Numbered from the stretch's first letter, positions 17,071 through 26,078 are shown. The stretch is 64,000 nt of DNA from Chryseobacterium aahli (GCF_022699665.1 NZ_JALDNB010000015.1:91508-155507), one strand, 5' to 3'. The notes: generated by a model not told the origin, from the letters alone. Numbers and translations are program-made.

Positions 17071-17757
17071 ATGAAAAAGATAATCGTTCCGTTTTTCTGT
17101 GCTGTACTTTTTTCTACATCAGCAGTCGCACAAAAAACATCTACGGCTACCGTAAAATCAACTGCATCAACTTCGCAGATCACTCCAAAACAAGTAATCG
17201 ATAACTATCTTACCGCTCTTGGAGGAAAAGCAAAACTGGAAGCAGTGAAATCTACCATCATCGAAAACGTAATCAGCGCTCAGGGTATGGAAATCAATTC
17301 CACCACAAAGAAAATGGGGAATAAGTTCAAATCTGTGCAATCTGTAATGGGTCAGGAGATGACTCAGGTTTTCGACGGTGAAAAAGGGTATTCTAATCAG
17401 ATGGGTGCAAAAACAGATTTCCCGGCAGATAAAATTCCTGAATTGAAAAAAAGTCAGACAATAGATGCGTTGGCTTATGATCCGTCAAGCTTTCAGACCG
17501 CTACGGTTGAGAAATTAGATGGTAAAGATTACAATGTATTGTCATCAGACAAAGGTAAGTTCTACTTTGATGCGGCTACAGGATTACTTTACAAAGCAGG
17601 AAGCGGTCAGGGTGATGCCATCATGAAAAGTTATATGACTGTTGACGGAATTAAATTTCCTGAATTAATCGAAGCTGAAGGAGGAGGACAAAAAGTGAGT
17701 ATCAGAACCACGAAAGTTACTCTGAACTCAGGAATCACTGAAGCTGATTTCAAATAA
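17071..17757 (+). CDS. Secreted LolA/lipoprotein-sorting-like protein
   Basis: The 228-residue protein has a clear signal peptide ending at SAVAQ. After a Thr/Ser-rich spacer, the segment TPKQVIDNYLTALGGKAKLEAV and the following beta-rich region resemble the outer-membrane lipoprotein-sorting (LolA/LolB-like) fold seen in flavobacterial proteins of unknown role. The upstream in-frame TTG at 16990 would extend the protein with non-signal sequence, so I use the ATG at 17071. It is followed by a terminator and then a large M16 peptidase; a shared envelope role is possible but not shown. Confidence 0.7.
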   Translation: MKKIIVPFFCAVLFSTSAVAQKTSTATVKSTASTSQITPKQVIDNYLTALGGKAKLEAVKSTIIENVISAQGMEINSTTKKMGNKFKSVQSVMGQEMTQVFDGEKGYSNQMGAKTDFPADKIPELKKSQTIDALAYDPSSFQTATVEKLDGKDYNVLSSDKGKFYFDAATGLLYKAGSGQGDAIMKSYMTVDGIKFPELIEAEGGGQKVSIRTTKVTLNSGITEADFK

Positions 17758-17778
17758 AAAAATAAAACTTTATATCAA

Positions 17779-17809
17779 AAAAAGACCGGAAATTTTTCCG
17801 GTCTTTTTT
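17779..17809 (+). terminator. Rho-independent terminator
   Basis: The 14-bp stem AAAAAGACCGGAAA/TTTCCGGTCTTTTT with a 2-nt loop continues into T. Confidence 0.92.
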
Positions 17810-18084
17810 GTTTAATGGCCAATCAATACGAGTTTTTAATTTTAATCTCTTGCATATAAGATAAATTGAACAAATTAATAAAGAATAAAATTTCCCACTA
17901 GCAAAATCTACGATAGTAAATAGGTTCATAATCATTAAGATACATTAAAATAAAGGTTCCAATTATTAAACAACTGTTTGTGAAATAAACTTTAACTCAA
18001 CTTTAACTAAAATTCTAGGGATAAAATTTTTTGTAATTGTGATTAATTTATACTTTTATCACGCAAAATTTAATAAACAACTGT
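17810..18084. other. AT-rich gap before the M16 peptidase gene
   Basis: No gene is seen. TATACTTTTA near 18050 is a weak match to the -7 element and could serve the peptidase gene. Confidence 0.35.
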
Positions 18085-20937
18085 ATGAAAAAAGTTCTAT
18101 TGTCATTAGGGATAGTCTTCATGGCTTCAGCTAATGCATTCGCACAGGATATCCCATTGGATCCTTCTGTCAAAACTGGTACTCTTCCAAACGGAATGAA
18201 GTATTATATCAAAAAAAACACATTACCAGAAAAGAAGGTAGATTTCCGTTTAGCAATCAACGCCGGATCTATTCTTGAAGACGAAAACCAAAGAGGTCTT
18301 GCTCACTTTATGGAGCACATGAACTTCAACGGAACCAAAAATTTCCCAGATAACAAATTGGTAGACTTTCTACAGTCAATCGGTGTGAAATTCGGACAGC
18401 ATCTTAATGCCTACACAAGCTTTGACGAAACTGTTTACATGCTTCCTGTACCTTTAGACAAGCCGGGGAATCTTGATGCAGGTCTTAAAGTAATGGAAGA
18501 CTGGGCATTTAATGCAACCCTTACTGATGAGCAGATCAACAAAGAAAGAGGCGTTGTTTTAGAAGAAATGAGAAACGGTTTGGGTGCAGACAAAAGAATG
18601 TCTGATAAATATTTACCTAAATTATTATACAAATCTCAGTACGCCAACAGATTACCAATCGGTAATAAAGAGGTTCTTCAGAACTTCAAGCCTGATGTGA
18701 TCAGACAATTCCACAAAGACTGGTACAGACCAGATTTGATGGCAATAGTAGTAGTAGGAGACATCAATGTGGAGGAAGTTGAGAAAAAAATTAAAGACAA
18801 TTTCGGTAAATATAAAAATCCATCTAAGCCGAGAGAAAGAAAGACTTTTGATCTTCCAAATCACCAGGAAACTCTTGTAGCCATAGAAACCGATCCTGAT
18901 GCTACCAGCTCCAGAGTACAGTTTATCATGAAAGATGCTGAATCTTACCAGCCGGATGTTACTATTGAGCAGTACAATCAAAGTTTAGTAGAAAACGTAG
19001 CAACGACGATGCTAAACAACAGATTGAGAGAATTGGTGAATTCAAATAATCCTCCATTCACTTTCGGGTCTGTATATCACGGCGGAACGTATGCAAGAAC
19101 TAAAGAAGCTTTCCAGGGATTTGCAATGGTGAAAGAAGGAAACCAGTTGAGCGCTTTGAAAGTTCTTTTAGAAGAAACGGAAAGAGCAAAAAGATTTGGT
19201 TTTACTCAGGGTGAATTAGACAGAGCAAAATCTCAGATCATGTCTAACATGGAAAGTATGTACAACAACCGTGAGAAGACTGAAAGCGATATGCTGGTTG
19301 ATGAGTATGTAAGAAACTTCCTTGAGAAAGAGCCGATGCCTGGTATCGCTTGGGAATATGACGATACGAAAAAGTTTTTGCCAACGGTAACTTTGGCTCA
19401 GACGAATGAGGTAATCAAGAAAATGGTGAAAGAAGACAGCCGTGTTATTGTAATCACAGGTCCGAAAAAAGAGAACGTGACGATGCCTACAGAATCGATG
19501 GTTCTGAAAACTTTCGACGATGTGAAAATGGCAGATCTGAAGCCTTATGAAGAAAAAGCAGCCATCAAAAACTTAGTAAAACCATTTAAGTCTGAAGGTA
19601 AAATTGCTAAAACAGAAACTGATGCTAAATTGGGTACAACAACATGGACTCTAGGTAACGGTGCAAAAGTGACATTCAAAAAGACAGATTTCAAAGATGA
19701 TGAAATTGTTTTCACTGCAAGAAGTATGGGTGGAAATTCATTATTGAATGATTCAGATTATAACAATACTCAATTTGCTTATCAGGCATTAACTGAAGCA
19801 GGTGTAGCAGGTGCATCTAAAGCCGACCTTACCAATTATATGTCAGGAAAGCAGGTAAGTGTAAATCCTTTTATTTCAGGTGTGGTAGAAGGTATTTCTG
19901 GTAGAACTAATCAAAAAGACTTGGGCTCTGCAATGGAGCTGATGTATGCTTATTTTACAAATTTAAATTATAACCCTGACGCATTTAATGCTTATAAATT
20001 AAAGCAATCTGCAATGTTAGACAATATTCTGTCTAATCCACAAACGTATTTCGCAAGTGAGCATGCTAAGTTTACCAATCAGAAAAATCCAAGATTCATT
20101 GGTATTCTTCCATTGGAAAAAGACTGGGCAAGAACAGATTACAAAAAAGCGTATGATGTTTATAAAGAGAAATTTGCCAATGCAGGAAACTTCCATTTCT
20201 ATTTCGTAGGAAATATTGATGAGGCTAAATTTAAAAATGAAGTTTTACAGTACATCGCAAGCTTACCTTCAACAGGAAAAACAACCAACTTTAAAGACAC
20301 CGGATACAGACCAATAACCGGAGATCATACAAAGGTTTACAAAAAAGGAAAAGATCCTAAGAGTATGGTACAGATCGTATTTTCAGGAGAAACTCCATAC
20401 AACGAGAAAGAGGCAATGGCATTGTCTGCTTTGGGTGAAGTAGCAACTATCAAGGTGATTGAAAAACTGAGAGAAGACGAAAGCGGAATCTACAGCGGTG
20501 GTGCAAGAGGCGGAATGAGCAAGATTCCTTACGGAAATTATTCTTTCAGCCTGAGTTTCCCTTGTGGAGCAGAGAATGCAGATAAATTGACAAAAAGTGC
20601 TCTAAGAGAACTTCAGGCACTTGTTGACAAAGGTCCGGATCAAAAAGACCTTGACAAGTACAAAGAAGGAGAAATGAATGACTACAAAACCGATATCAAA
20701 GACAATTCTTATTGGATGAATGCCATCTCTAAGAATCAATTGGATGGAAGTGATAAGTATGAAATCTTAAACTACCAGGATAAAGTAAAAGCCCTGACGG
20801 TAAAAGATCTGCATGATACTGCTAAGAAATATCTTACTAAAAATAGAGTAGTGGCAACCCTAATGCCTGAAGACGGCTGGGAAAGTGCTCCTAAAAAAGA
20901 AGCTGCTGCAACAGTAAAAGCGACCGCAGTAAAATAA
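18085..20937 (+). CDS. M16 family zinc metallopeptidase (pitrilysin/insulinase type), secreted
   Basis: The 950-residue protein has a signal peptide (about residues 1-20) and the inverted zinc motif HFMEH at His74, Glu77 and His78. Two M16 halves can be followed: an active N-terminal half, and from about residue 530 a C-terminal half with GARGGMSKIPYGNYSFSL. This is the single-chain two-domain form. It probably degrades peptides in the periplasm. The C-terminus ends in an Ala/Lys-rich tail without a type IX sorting signal. A strong terminator follows directly. Confidence 0.93.
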   Translation: MKKVLLSLGIVFMASANAFAQDIPLDPSVKTGTLPNGMKYYIKKNTLPEKKVDFRLAINAGSILEDENQRGLAHFMEHMNFNGTKNFPDNKLVDFLQSIGVKFGQHLNAYTSFDETVYMLPVPLDKPGNLDAGLKVMEDWAFNATLTDEQINKERGVVLEEMRNGLGADKRMSDKYLPKLLYKSQYANRLPIGNKEVLQNFKPDVIRQFHKDWYRPDLMAIVVVGDINVEEVEKKIKDNFGKYKNPSKPRERKTFDLPNHQETLVAIETDPDATSSRVQFIMKDAESYQPDVTIEQYNQSLVENVATTMLNNRLRELVNSNNPPFTFGSVYHGGTYARTKEAFQGFAMVKEGNQLSALKVLLEETERAKRFGFTQGELDRAKSQIMSNMESMYNNREKTESDMLVDEYVRNFLEKEPMPGIAWEYDDTKKFLPTVTLAQTNEVIKKMVKEDSRVIVITGPKKENVTMPTESMVLKTFDDVKMADLKPYEEKAAIKNLVKPFKSEGKIAKTETDAKLGTTTWTLGNGAKVTFKKTDFKDDEIVFTARSMGGNSLLNDSDYNNTQFAYQALTEAGVAGASKADLTNYMSGKQVSVNPFISGVVEGISGRTNQKDLGSAMELMYAYFTNLNYNPDAFNAYKLKQSAMLDNILSNPQTYFASEHAKFTNQKNPRFIGILPLEKDWARTDYKKAYDVYKEKFANAGNFHFYFVGNIDEAKFKNEVLQYIASLPSTGKTTNFKDTGYRPITGDHTKVYKKGKDPKSMVQIVFSGETPYNEKEAMALSALGEVATIKVIEKLREDESGIYSGGARGGMSKIPYGNYSFSLSFPCGAENADKLTKSALRELQALVDKGPDQKDLDKYKEGEMNDYKTDIKDNSYWMNAISKNQLDGSDKYEILNYQDKVKALTVKDLHDTAKKYLTKNRVVATLMPEDGWESAPKKEAAATVKATAVK

Positions 20938-20956
20938 TCTTAGTCGATTATATATG

Positions 20957-20990
20957 AAAACAACCGCAGAAAAATTTCTGCGGTTGTTTG
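20957..20990 (+). terminator. Rho-independent terminator of the M16 gene
   Basis: The stem AAACAACCGCAGAAA/TTTCTGCGGTTGTTT has a very short loop. Confidence 0.9.
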
Positions 20991-21085
20991 TTTATTGTAA
21001 TGTTTTCTACCTAATTAAATTAGGTTTAATAGTCAAAAATAGTTGGTAAGATTCTTTGTAACGCCGATTATTACTGATGATACAG

Positions 21086-21120
21086 AAAGTTTATTGAACT
21101 TTGTTTCAATAAACTTTTTT
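21086..21120 (+). terminator. Hairpin guarding the transposase gene
   Basis: The 13-bp stem AAAGTTTATTGAA/TTCAATAAACTTT followed by T lies just inside the element and ends at the transposase start codon. Such hairpins are known to block read-through from outside promoters into transposase genes. Confidence 0.75.
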
Positions 21121-22111
21121 ATGTCTGAAAATTCAAAAAAAAACGTTGTTGGAGTTGCAAAAGCCTGAAGGTGATTTCTTGGGGTAAGCAAAATGGTAAG
21201 CGTCGTTTTAAATGTAAAAATTGCGGCATTTATTTTACCTCTGAAAACAAATCGGTGAGTTTGAAAAACAAAGAGATTTGGTTTAAAAATGGATTATCGG
21301 GAAGCAAACTTATGAGCAGATTTCAGCAGAATCCGGATATTCTGTTAGTACTCTTCAGCGGTATTTTAAAACGATGCTTGGAAAAGCTCCCAAGCTCACT
21401 TATAGCCAGAACAAGGAAGTTTATTTGTTAATTGACGGGACTTATTTTTCTAATGAAATTTGTCTTGTTGTCTTCAGAGACAATGTTTTTAAACAAACTC
21501 AACTTTACAGAATTACCGATGGAGAGCATTATGAAGAGATGAAAGAGGATCTGGAAAACATTCTGAATTTGAGTGTAAAAATCGGAGGAATAACCTGCGA
21601 TGGCGATAAATCATTACTCAAAGCCATTCGTAAGGTCTGCCCGAAAGTTCCTGTTCAGAGATGTTTGGTTCATATTCAGAGAATGTGTAAAATATGGCTT
21701 TCTGCCTATCCAAAGTCAGATGCAGGGTTCGAACTTCGTGATATTGTCTGCAAACTTCATTTTATTGATAATGAAGTTAAAAAACAATATTGGATCAAAG
21801 AATTTTTGGATTGGTCTGAAAAGCATAAGGAATTTTTGAATGAAAAATCATACAGCCCGGAAACAGGAAGGTATTGGTACACCCACAAGATGGTGAGAAG
21901 GTGTTTTTCTGTTATCAGAAAAGCTTTGCCTAATATGTTTACTTTTCTTCAAAATCCGAAAATCCCAAAAACAACAAACGGAATCGAGTCTTTTTTCGGT
22001 CATTTGAAAGGAAATCTCAATATTCATCGGGGTCTCACAATAAGCCGCAGAAAAAAGTTCATTCAATGGTATCTTTTCTACAAGAACCAAAACGGCGGAA
22101 GGTTTTCTTAG
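21121..22111 (+). pseudogene. Transposase, IS256-like zinc-binding variant, two frameshifts
   Basis: Three frames must be joined to rebuild a transposase of about 330 residues. The ATG at 21121 gives MSENSKK; a one-base change in the A9 run (21135-21143) leads into CWSC...CKNC, a zinc ribbon; a second one-base change in the A5 run (21285-21289) leads into WIIGKQTYEQISAESGYS and the catalytic part. DDE residues are visible as LIDGTYF, CDGDKSLL and NGIESFFGHLKG. Both shifts fall in A-runs, so decay, slippage or sequencing error are all possible. As written the gene does not encode an intact transposase. Confidence 0.82.
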
Positions 22112-22140
22112 CCATAAAGCTGTTCCAATAATTAATGAAA

Positions 22141-22163
22141 GAAGGATGGCGTAACCATCCTTC
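22141..22163 (+). terminator. Hairpin after the transposase gene
   Basis: The perfect 9-bp stem GAAGGATGG/CCATCCTTC with a 5-nt loop lies inside the element. The T-run is weak (TTCTAAACC). Confidence 0.6.
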
Positions 22164-22329
22164 TAAACCATTGTTTACAGCGCTGATTGTATTGCTGATG
22201 AGTTGCTCCTCAGCATTGCTCATTTCCTCTTCCAATCAACCGCAAAATATTACAAATTATTTTTGGAAAAAACACCAACTATTTTTGACCACATTACCTT
22301 TAAATTAATAGGATTGCATCCTCTTCTTT

Positions 22330-22360
22330 ATTAAATCGTCCCGTTGGGACTTTGGTAAAT
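22330..22360. repeat. Short dispersed repeat (GTCCCGTTGGGAC type)
   Basis: AATCGTCCCGTTGGGACTTT contains the palindrome GTCCCGTTGGGAC and resembles repeat units seen between Bacteroidota genes. It lies between the insertion sequence and the DUF3109 gene. Confidence 0.45.
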
Positions 22361-22431
22361 CTTAAAATTAAAAAGTAGAATTTATCTATTCGCTGTTCTG
22401 TATCTAGCAACTAAAAACTAACAACCATCAA

Positions 22432-23016
22432 CTACTTTCCATACTCCTTCTTCCACTCCTCAGCAACTTCGCTCAGGGTCGTGTAGAAATCTTCTCCGTA
22501 TTTACGTGTTAACGGTGTTTTTAAGAACTTATATACCGGAACCTGAAGTTCTTTACCCAGAGTGCAGGCATCATTGCAAATGGGCCACTCATGGTAGTTT
22601 AATGCGCTGAAAGAAGAATACTCTGTTACACGGATTGGATATAAATGACATGAGATTGGTTTTTGCCAATCAATAGCGCCGTCTTCGTATGCTTTTTCGA
22701 TACCGCACTTAGTGATTCCACGCTCGTCAAAAGTCACGTAGGCGCATTCTGCATCTTCAATCATTGGGGTAACATACATTCCGTCCATTGGGTCGGTCGT
22801 CCATGTTCCCTGTTCTTCCAAAGCTTTAATTCCGTCCTGGGTAAGGTAGGGTTTTATTTTGTCGAAAATATTATCTAAAATCACCAACTCATCTTTATCC
22901 AAAGGAGCTCCCACATCGCCTTCCACACAACATGCGCCTTTACATTTGGTGAGATTGCATACAAATTCTTCAGAGAATATATCTTCAGAAATTAATTTAT
23001 CGTCTATTTGAATCAT
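22432..23016 (-). CDS. DUF3109 family cysteine-cluster protein
   Basis: The 194-residue cytoplasmic protein matches DUF3109, related to the YkgJ cysteine cluster. Cysteines occur as CNLTKCKGACC, then single cysteines in ECAYV, TKCGIE, ISCHLYP and NDACTLG, fitting a zinc or iron-sulphur site. The function of the family is not established. I use the ATG at 23016, because the longer reading from 23055 overlaps the stop of the upstream gene. It is 10 nt downstream of the DUF6427 gene and likely co-transcribed with it. Confidence 0.85.
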   Translation of the reverse strand: MIQIDDKLISEDIFSEEFVCNLTKCKGACCVEGDVGAPLDKDELVILDNIFDKIKPYLTQDGIKALEEQGTWTTDPMDGMYVTPMIEDAECAYVTFDERGITKCGIEKAYEDGAIDWQKPISCHLYPIRVTEYSSFSALNYHEWPICNDACTLGKELQVPVYKFLKTPLTRKYGEDFYTTLSEVAEEWKKEYGK

Positions 23017-23026
23017 AATCTTTTTT

Positions 23027-23932
23027 TTAAAATAAATCGAAATGAGTACCTGCATTAAAACCGATCAAGCTGACAATGATGACCCACAAGCTCACTTCCT
23101 GCATCCAGTATTTTGGCAAAAATCTCAGCATCCTGCTCATAATAATCGTTGCCGGAAAAGCCAGTAGCAAAAGGTATTCATAACGGTTGTTCATATATAA
23201 AATAATACTTACCAGCTGTGCAAACGAGAACACCAGCAAGAAAGTATATTTGTATCTGCTGATAGGGCTTTTCTTATTATAATGTTTAAAGTGATCATAT
23301 ATTGCGTAGACCAACATCAAAACAATCGGAATGAGTGGGAGAAGTTCGGTGTAATCTGTGATAAATTTGATCTTCCCAAACGGTAAATAATCCATATTCC
23401 ACTGATTAAATCTAAAGAAGAACATCACGGAGAAATAACTCAATGCAATCAACGACATTCCCAGAATGAATCTGAAGATATTTAAACCGATTCTTTCAGA
23501 CGTAACGATGAGGTGAATCAGCACAAAGAAAATCATTGGCCACGTCGTCGGCAGAAAGATGAAATTTAAAGCTAAAATAGAACCTACCAAAACGTAAGAT
23601 TTTTTTCTGAGGTCTTCATCTGTACTCGTGAGAAGAAGCAAAAGGAACGAATTAGTAAGCAGTGCTACGGCAATTCCTATATCTAATTTTCCGGGATACA
23701 GTCCAAAAACAAAAAATGTATAGAGCAATAATGGCAAATGCGTCTGATAATTCAGTGCAATCGCATTAAAACAGAAATAACCAAGAGAAATTCCAAGAAA
23801 CGTAATGATGGCGATTATTGCTTCATACGTGTTGAAATTGAGGGTGTTAATTACAATAACTACTAAAAGAAGAAAACCAATATAAACAGGAATTGAAAAA
23901 ATATTGCTTTCTTTTGAAAGTAATCTAAACAT
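23027..23932 (-). CDS. DUF6427 family multi-pass membrane protein
   Basis: The 301-residue protein has about nine to ten hydrophobic segments and matches DUF6427, a flavobacterial family of unknown function. The N-terminus MFRLLSKESNIFSIPVYIGF is characteristic. It heads a two-gene unit with the DUF3109 gene and faces a divergent DUF6341 gene, an arrangement I associate with this phylum. Its promoter -7 element is back-to-back with that of the divergent gene. Confidence 0.85.
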   Translation of the reverse strand: MFRLLSKESNIFSIPVYIGFLLLVVIVINTLNFNTYEAIIAIITFLGISLGYFCFNAIALNYQTHLPLLLYTFFVFGLYPGKLDIGIAVALLTNSFLLLLLTSTDEDLRKKSYVLVGSILALNFIFLPTTWPMIFFVLIHLIVTSERIGLNIFRFILGMSLIALSYFSVMFFFRFNQWNMDYLPFGKIKFITDYTELLPLIPIVLMLVYAIYDHFKHYNKKSPISRYKYTFLLVFSFAQLVSIILYMNNRYEYLLLLAFPATIIMSRMLRFLPKYWMQEVSLWVIIVSLIGFNAGTHFDLF

Positions 23933-23938
23933 TTTTTA

Positions 23939-23956
23939 TAAATTTGTGCAAAGTTA
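23939..23956. promoter_or_regulatory. Back-to-back divergent -7 elements
   Basis: Plus strand: TAAATTTG at 23939-23946, 28 nt before the DUF6341 start. Minus strand: TAACTTTG at 23949-23956, 16 nt before the DUF6427 start. They are 2 nt apart, so polymerase could probably not occupy both at once. Confidence 0.6.
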
Positions 23957-23974
23957 ATTTAAAAAAGGAAAATA

Positions 23975-24208
23975 ATGACGTCTTTCTTTCTATTCTTAAG
24001 TGATGTTTTCAAATGGTCTTTTGGTTTTTTCACAACCTTTGGAAACGTACTCAACTGGATTTTATTCATCGTTTGTTGCGTACTATTTACATATTGGTGC
24101 TATGTCTTGGTGGTAACACTTGGAGGGGACAAAGACAAAGAATATTATTCTCCTACTGAGGGTAAAAACCCTTACTACGATCCTACGATCTACAAAAAAG
24201 AAGGTTAA
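23975..24208 (+). CDS. DUF6341 family small membrane protein
   Basis: The 77-residue protein has one long hydrophobic region (FGFFTTFGNVLNWILFIVCCVLF onward, possibly two helices) and the characteristic tail YYSPTEGKNPYYDP. It matches DUF6341, short flavobacterial proteins of unknown function encoded beside DUF6427. It stands alone between its own promoter and a strong terminator. Confidence 0.82.
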   Translation: MTSFFLFLSDVFKWSFGFFTTFGNVLNWILFIVCCVLFTYWCYVLVVTLGGDKDKEYYSPTEGKNPYYDPTIYKKEG

Positions 24209-24225
24209 TTAATTGGTTATATAGT

Positions 24226-24263
24226 AAAAAGACCGGTCAATTTTTTTTGATCGGTCTTTTTTA
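24226..24263. terminator. Bidirectional terminator
   Basis: AAAAAGACCGGTCAA pairs with TTGATCGGTCTTTTT (one wobble) around a T-rich loop, between convergent genes. Confidence 0.88.
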
Positions 24264-24278
24264 TGTATTAGACTAAAT

Positions 24279-24716
24279 TTAATCATGTATAGGCAATACC
24301 AAAACAGGGATTTTAGAACTTTTGGTAATTCCTTTGGTTAAGCTTCCTACAAACACATCGTAAATTCCGCTTCTACCGTGAGATCCCATGACGATAAAGT
24401 CTGCATTTTTGGTGTCCGCATATTCCAAAATAATATCTTTTGCGATGCCTTGTTTTAATAAATGCTCGCAATCGATGTCGTGAGACAGAATTTTTTGATT
24501 GATTTTATTTAGAAGAACCAATTCTTCTCTTATTTCGTTTTCTTCAATCTCCGGAAAATACTGATAGCCCATATCTCCGATTGCAAAACCAATGTCTGTG
24601 GGCGCTACGTGTATCAAATTGAGCTTTCCGTTTACCTTCTTCGCAAATTCTATTGCGCCATCTACAAGCTGATCTGTTTTTTCGCCAAAATCTACTGGCA
24701 ATACAATGTTTATCAT
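24279..24716 (-). CDS. Universal stress protein (UspA family)
   Basis: The 145-residue single-domain protein has the Usp fold signatures: N-terminal NIVLPVDFGEK and the C-terminal ATP-binding loop VMGSHGRSGIYDVFVGSLTKGI followed by PVLVLP. Such proteins bind ATP and are induced under stress or low oxygen. Its own promoter is not clear; TATCTTTA about 25 nt upstream on the minus strand is a one-mismatch -7 element. Confidence 0.93.
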   Translation of the reverse strand: MINIVLPVDFGEKTDQLVDGAIEFAKKVNGKLNLIHVAPTDIGFAIGDMGYQYFPEIEENEIREELVLLNKINQKILSHDIDCEHLLKQGIAKDIILEYADTKNADFIVMGSHGRSGIYDVFVGSLTKGITKSSKIPVLVLPIHD

Positions 24717-24780
24717 ATTTTCATATTTTAATTTGTCTCTTAAAGATATGAAAAATTTATAAAAACGGCTTGTTAAATAC

Positions 24781-25386
24781 TTATAATATTCTGATATCTA
24801 AAGCTTTTTCTTCCTCCAAATAGGCCTCTAAAATATCATTCTCAGAAACTTTCCCCACGCCTTCAGGAGTTCCCGTAAAGATTAAATCCCCAACTCTCAA
24901 AGTGAAATACTGCGAAACAAAAGCGATGATATCATCAATTTTAAACATCATGTCTTTTGAATTTCCATGCTGTACTTGTTCTTTATTTTTTAATAACGAA
25001 AACTGCAGATTTTCAAGGTCGTAATTTTCTTTTTTGAAGAAGCTTCCCACGACTGCAGAGCCATCAAACCCTTTTGCCAATTCCCATGGAAGACCTTTAG
25101 ATTTTAAGTCGCTTTGTAAATCTCTCGCTGTAAAATCGATTCCTAAACCAATCTCGTCGTAATGCTTATTCGCAGTTTCTTTCTGGATATACTTTCCTCC
25201 TTTTGAGATTTTTACCACAATTTCCAGTTCGTAGTGAACGTCGTCAGAAAATTCCGGAATATAAAAGTCATTTCCTTTCAAAACCGCAGTGTCGGGTTTC
25301 ATAAAAATCACAGGCTTGTCGGGGATTGCATTTCCCAGTTCTTTTGCGTGTTCACTGTAATTTCTTCCTATGCAGATTATTTTCAT
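24781..25386 (-). CDS. Fumarylacetoacetate hydrolase family protein
   Basis: The 201-residue protein matches the FAH C-terminal domain family (acylpyruvate hydrolase or decarboxylase). Motifs include CIGRNYSEHAKELGN, the metal-ligand pattern HYELEIVV, GLGIDFTARDLQ, the KGFDGSAVVG segment and TGTPEGVGKV near the end. In many bacteria the short form hydrolyses acylpyruvates or decarboxylates oxaloacetate. The substrate cannot be set here. The upstream side is a block of dispersed repeats, so the promoter is unclear. Confidence 0.9.
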   Translation of the reverse strand: MKIICIGRNYSEHAKELGNAIPDKPVIFMKPDTAVLKGNDFYIPEFSDDVHYELEIVVKISKGGKYIQKETANKHYDEIGLGIDFTARDLQSDLKSKGLPWELAKGFDGSAVVGSFFKKENYDLENLQFSLLKNKEQVQHGNSKDMMFKIDDIIAFVSQYFTLRVGDLIFTGTPEGVGKVSENDILEAYLEEEKALDIRIL

Positions 25387-25392
25387 AATTTT

Positions 25393-25660
25393 TTGTCATT
25401 GCGAGCCAAAGGCGAAGCAATCTTTTATTGAATTAAATTTATTGTCATTACGAAGAATGAGACAATTTTACAATTATTTTTTAGGAGCTGTTTCCCGCTT
25501 TCCGTTGCAATCTTTTTTTTCAAAAAAGGATTTCCACTGCAATCGGGGCTAAGAGTTTTGTCATTCTTTTATAAGATAGGTATTCAACACTATATTTGTC
25601 ATTCCGGTATGAATCTAAGCGTATGCTTAAAACACTATTTAGATTCTTTCAGAATGGCAA
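25393..25660. repeat. Cluster of three dispersed repeat types
   Basis: The gap between the FAH gene and the DUF2007 gene is almost all repeat: a GTCATTGCGAGC...GAAGCAATC unit (about 25398-25424) with a shorter GTCATTACGAAGAATGAGAC copy (about 25443); a GAGCTGTTTCCCGCTTTCCG...GCAATCGGGGCTAAG unit (about 25486-25554) that is the inverse of the copy at 54871-54960; and an inverted pair beginning GTCATTCCGG and ending CAGAATGGCAAAGAATGC. No gene is supported here. Confidence 0.75.
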
Positions 25661-25672
25661 AGAATGCTTCAA

Positions 25673-26074
25673 TTACTCATGTGTAAACTCATTCTCACAA
25701 TAATAGCACACATATTTATCACTTGAAAGCAGCGAAATTCCAAAGAAACTCGTCGAGCTGTCATCCTTATAAATATGATTTGAGCCACATTTCGGGCAGA
25801 CAAAATCAAATTTGGGGTTTTCAACAGTGTGCTCAACTTCCAAAGAGAACTTGTTGTTTTCGTGATAATCAGTAAGAATCTTTTCTGCGTTTTCAAAATC
25901 ATTTTCAAAAACCTGTAGTTGAATTCCGCCTAAAGCTTGTGACAACAACCAATCAGACTGAATGGTCTGCTCGTTGGCAATGAAGCTCTGAATGTCGTTT
26001 TCAGCTAAGATCTGTTTATCTCTGTTCGCTTCGAGAGCTGTTTCGTAAAATTTGAACTTAACTAAATCATTCAT
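25673..26074 (-). CDS. DUF2007-type protein with C-terminal zinc ribbon
   Basis: The 133-residue protein starts at the ATG at 26074; the longer reading overlaps the upstream gene. The N-terminal half (LVKFKFYETALEANRDKQIL to GGIQLQVFENDFENAEKIL) matches the DUF2007 putative signal-transducing domain. A C-terminal ribbon carries CPKCGSNH and CYYCEN, which should bind one zinc. Its function is unknown. It starts 4 nt after the upstream exonuclease gene ends, so the two are one operon. Confidence 0.8.
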   Translation of the reverse strand: MNDLVKFKFYETALEANRDKQILAENDIQSFIANEQTIQSDWLLSQALGGIQLQVFENDFENAEKILTDYHENNKFSLEVEHTVENPKFDFVCPKCGSNHIYKDDSSTSFFGISLLSSDKYVCYYCENEFTHE

Positions 26075-26078
26075 TTTT

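Larger units (their letters stand above)
21023..22298 (+). mobile_element. IS256-like insertion sequence (zinc-binding transposase type)
   Basis: The ends are 25-bp imperfect inverted repeats: GGTTTAATAGTCAAAAATAG at 21023 and the reverse complement of ACCAACTATTTTTGACCAC starting at 22274, with the inner 16 bases identical. The flanks 21014-21022 (ATTAAATTA) and 22299-22307 (TTTAAATTA) form a 9-bp direct repeat with one mismatch, fitting an IS256-type target duplication. The element is 1276 bp and carries one broken transposase gene, a terminator hairpin before it and another after it. Confidence 0.88.

Noticed and set aside
21285..21291. Programmed -1 frameshift site in the transposase
   Set aside because: The zero-frame codons TTT AAA AAT are preceded by G, so no canonical X XXY YYZ heptamer is formed; slippage or decay is simpler.
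21722..21735. GGTTCGAAC as a tRNA T-loop
   Set aside because: It lies within the transposase coding sequence and has no cloverleaf around it.
25370..25552. Open frame with CHCEPKAKQS and AVSRFPLQSFFS stretches
   Set aside because: Both stretches are translations of dispersed DNA repeats, not of a gene.
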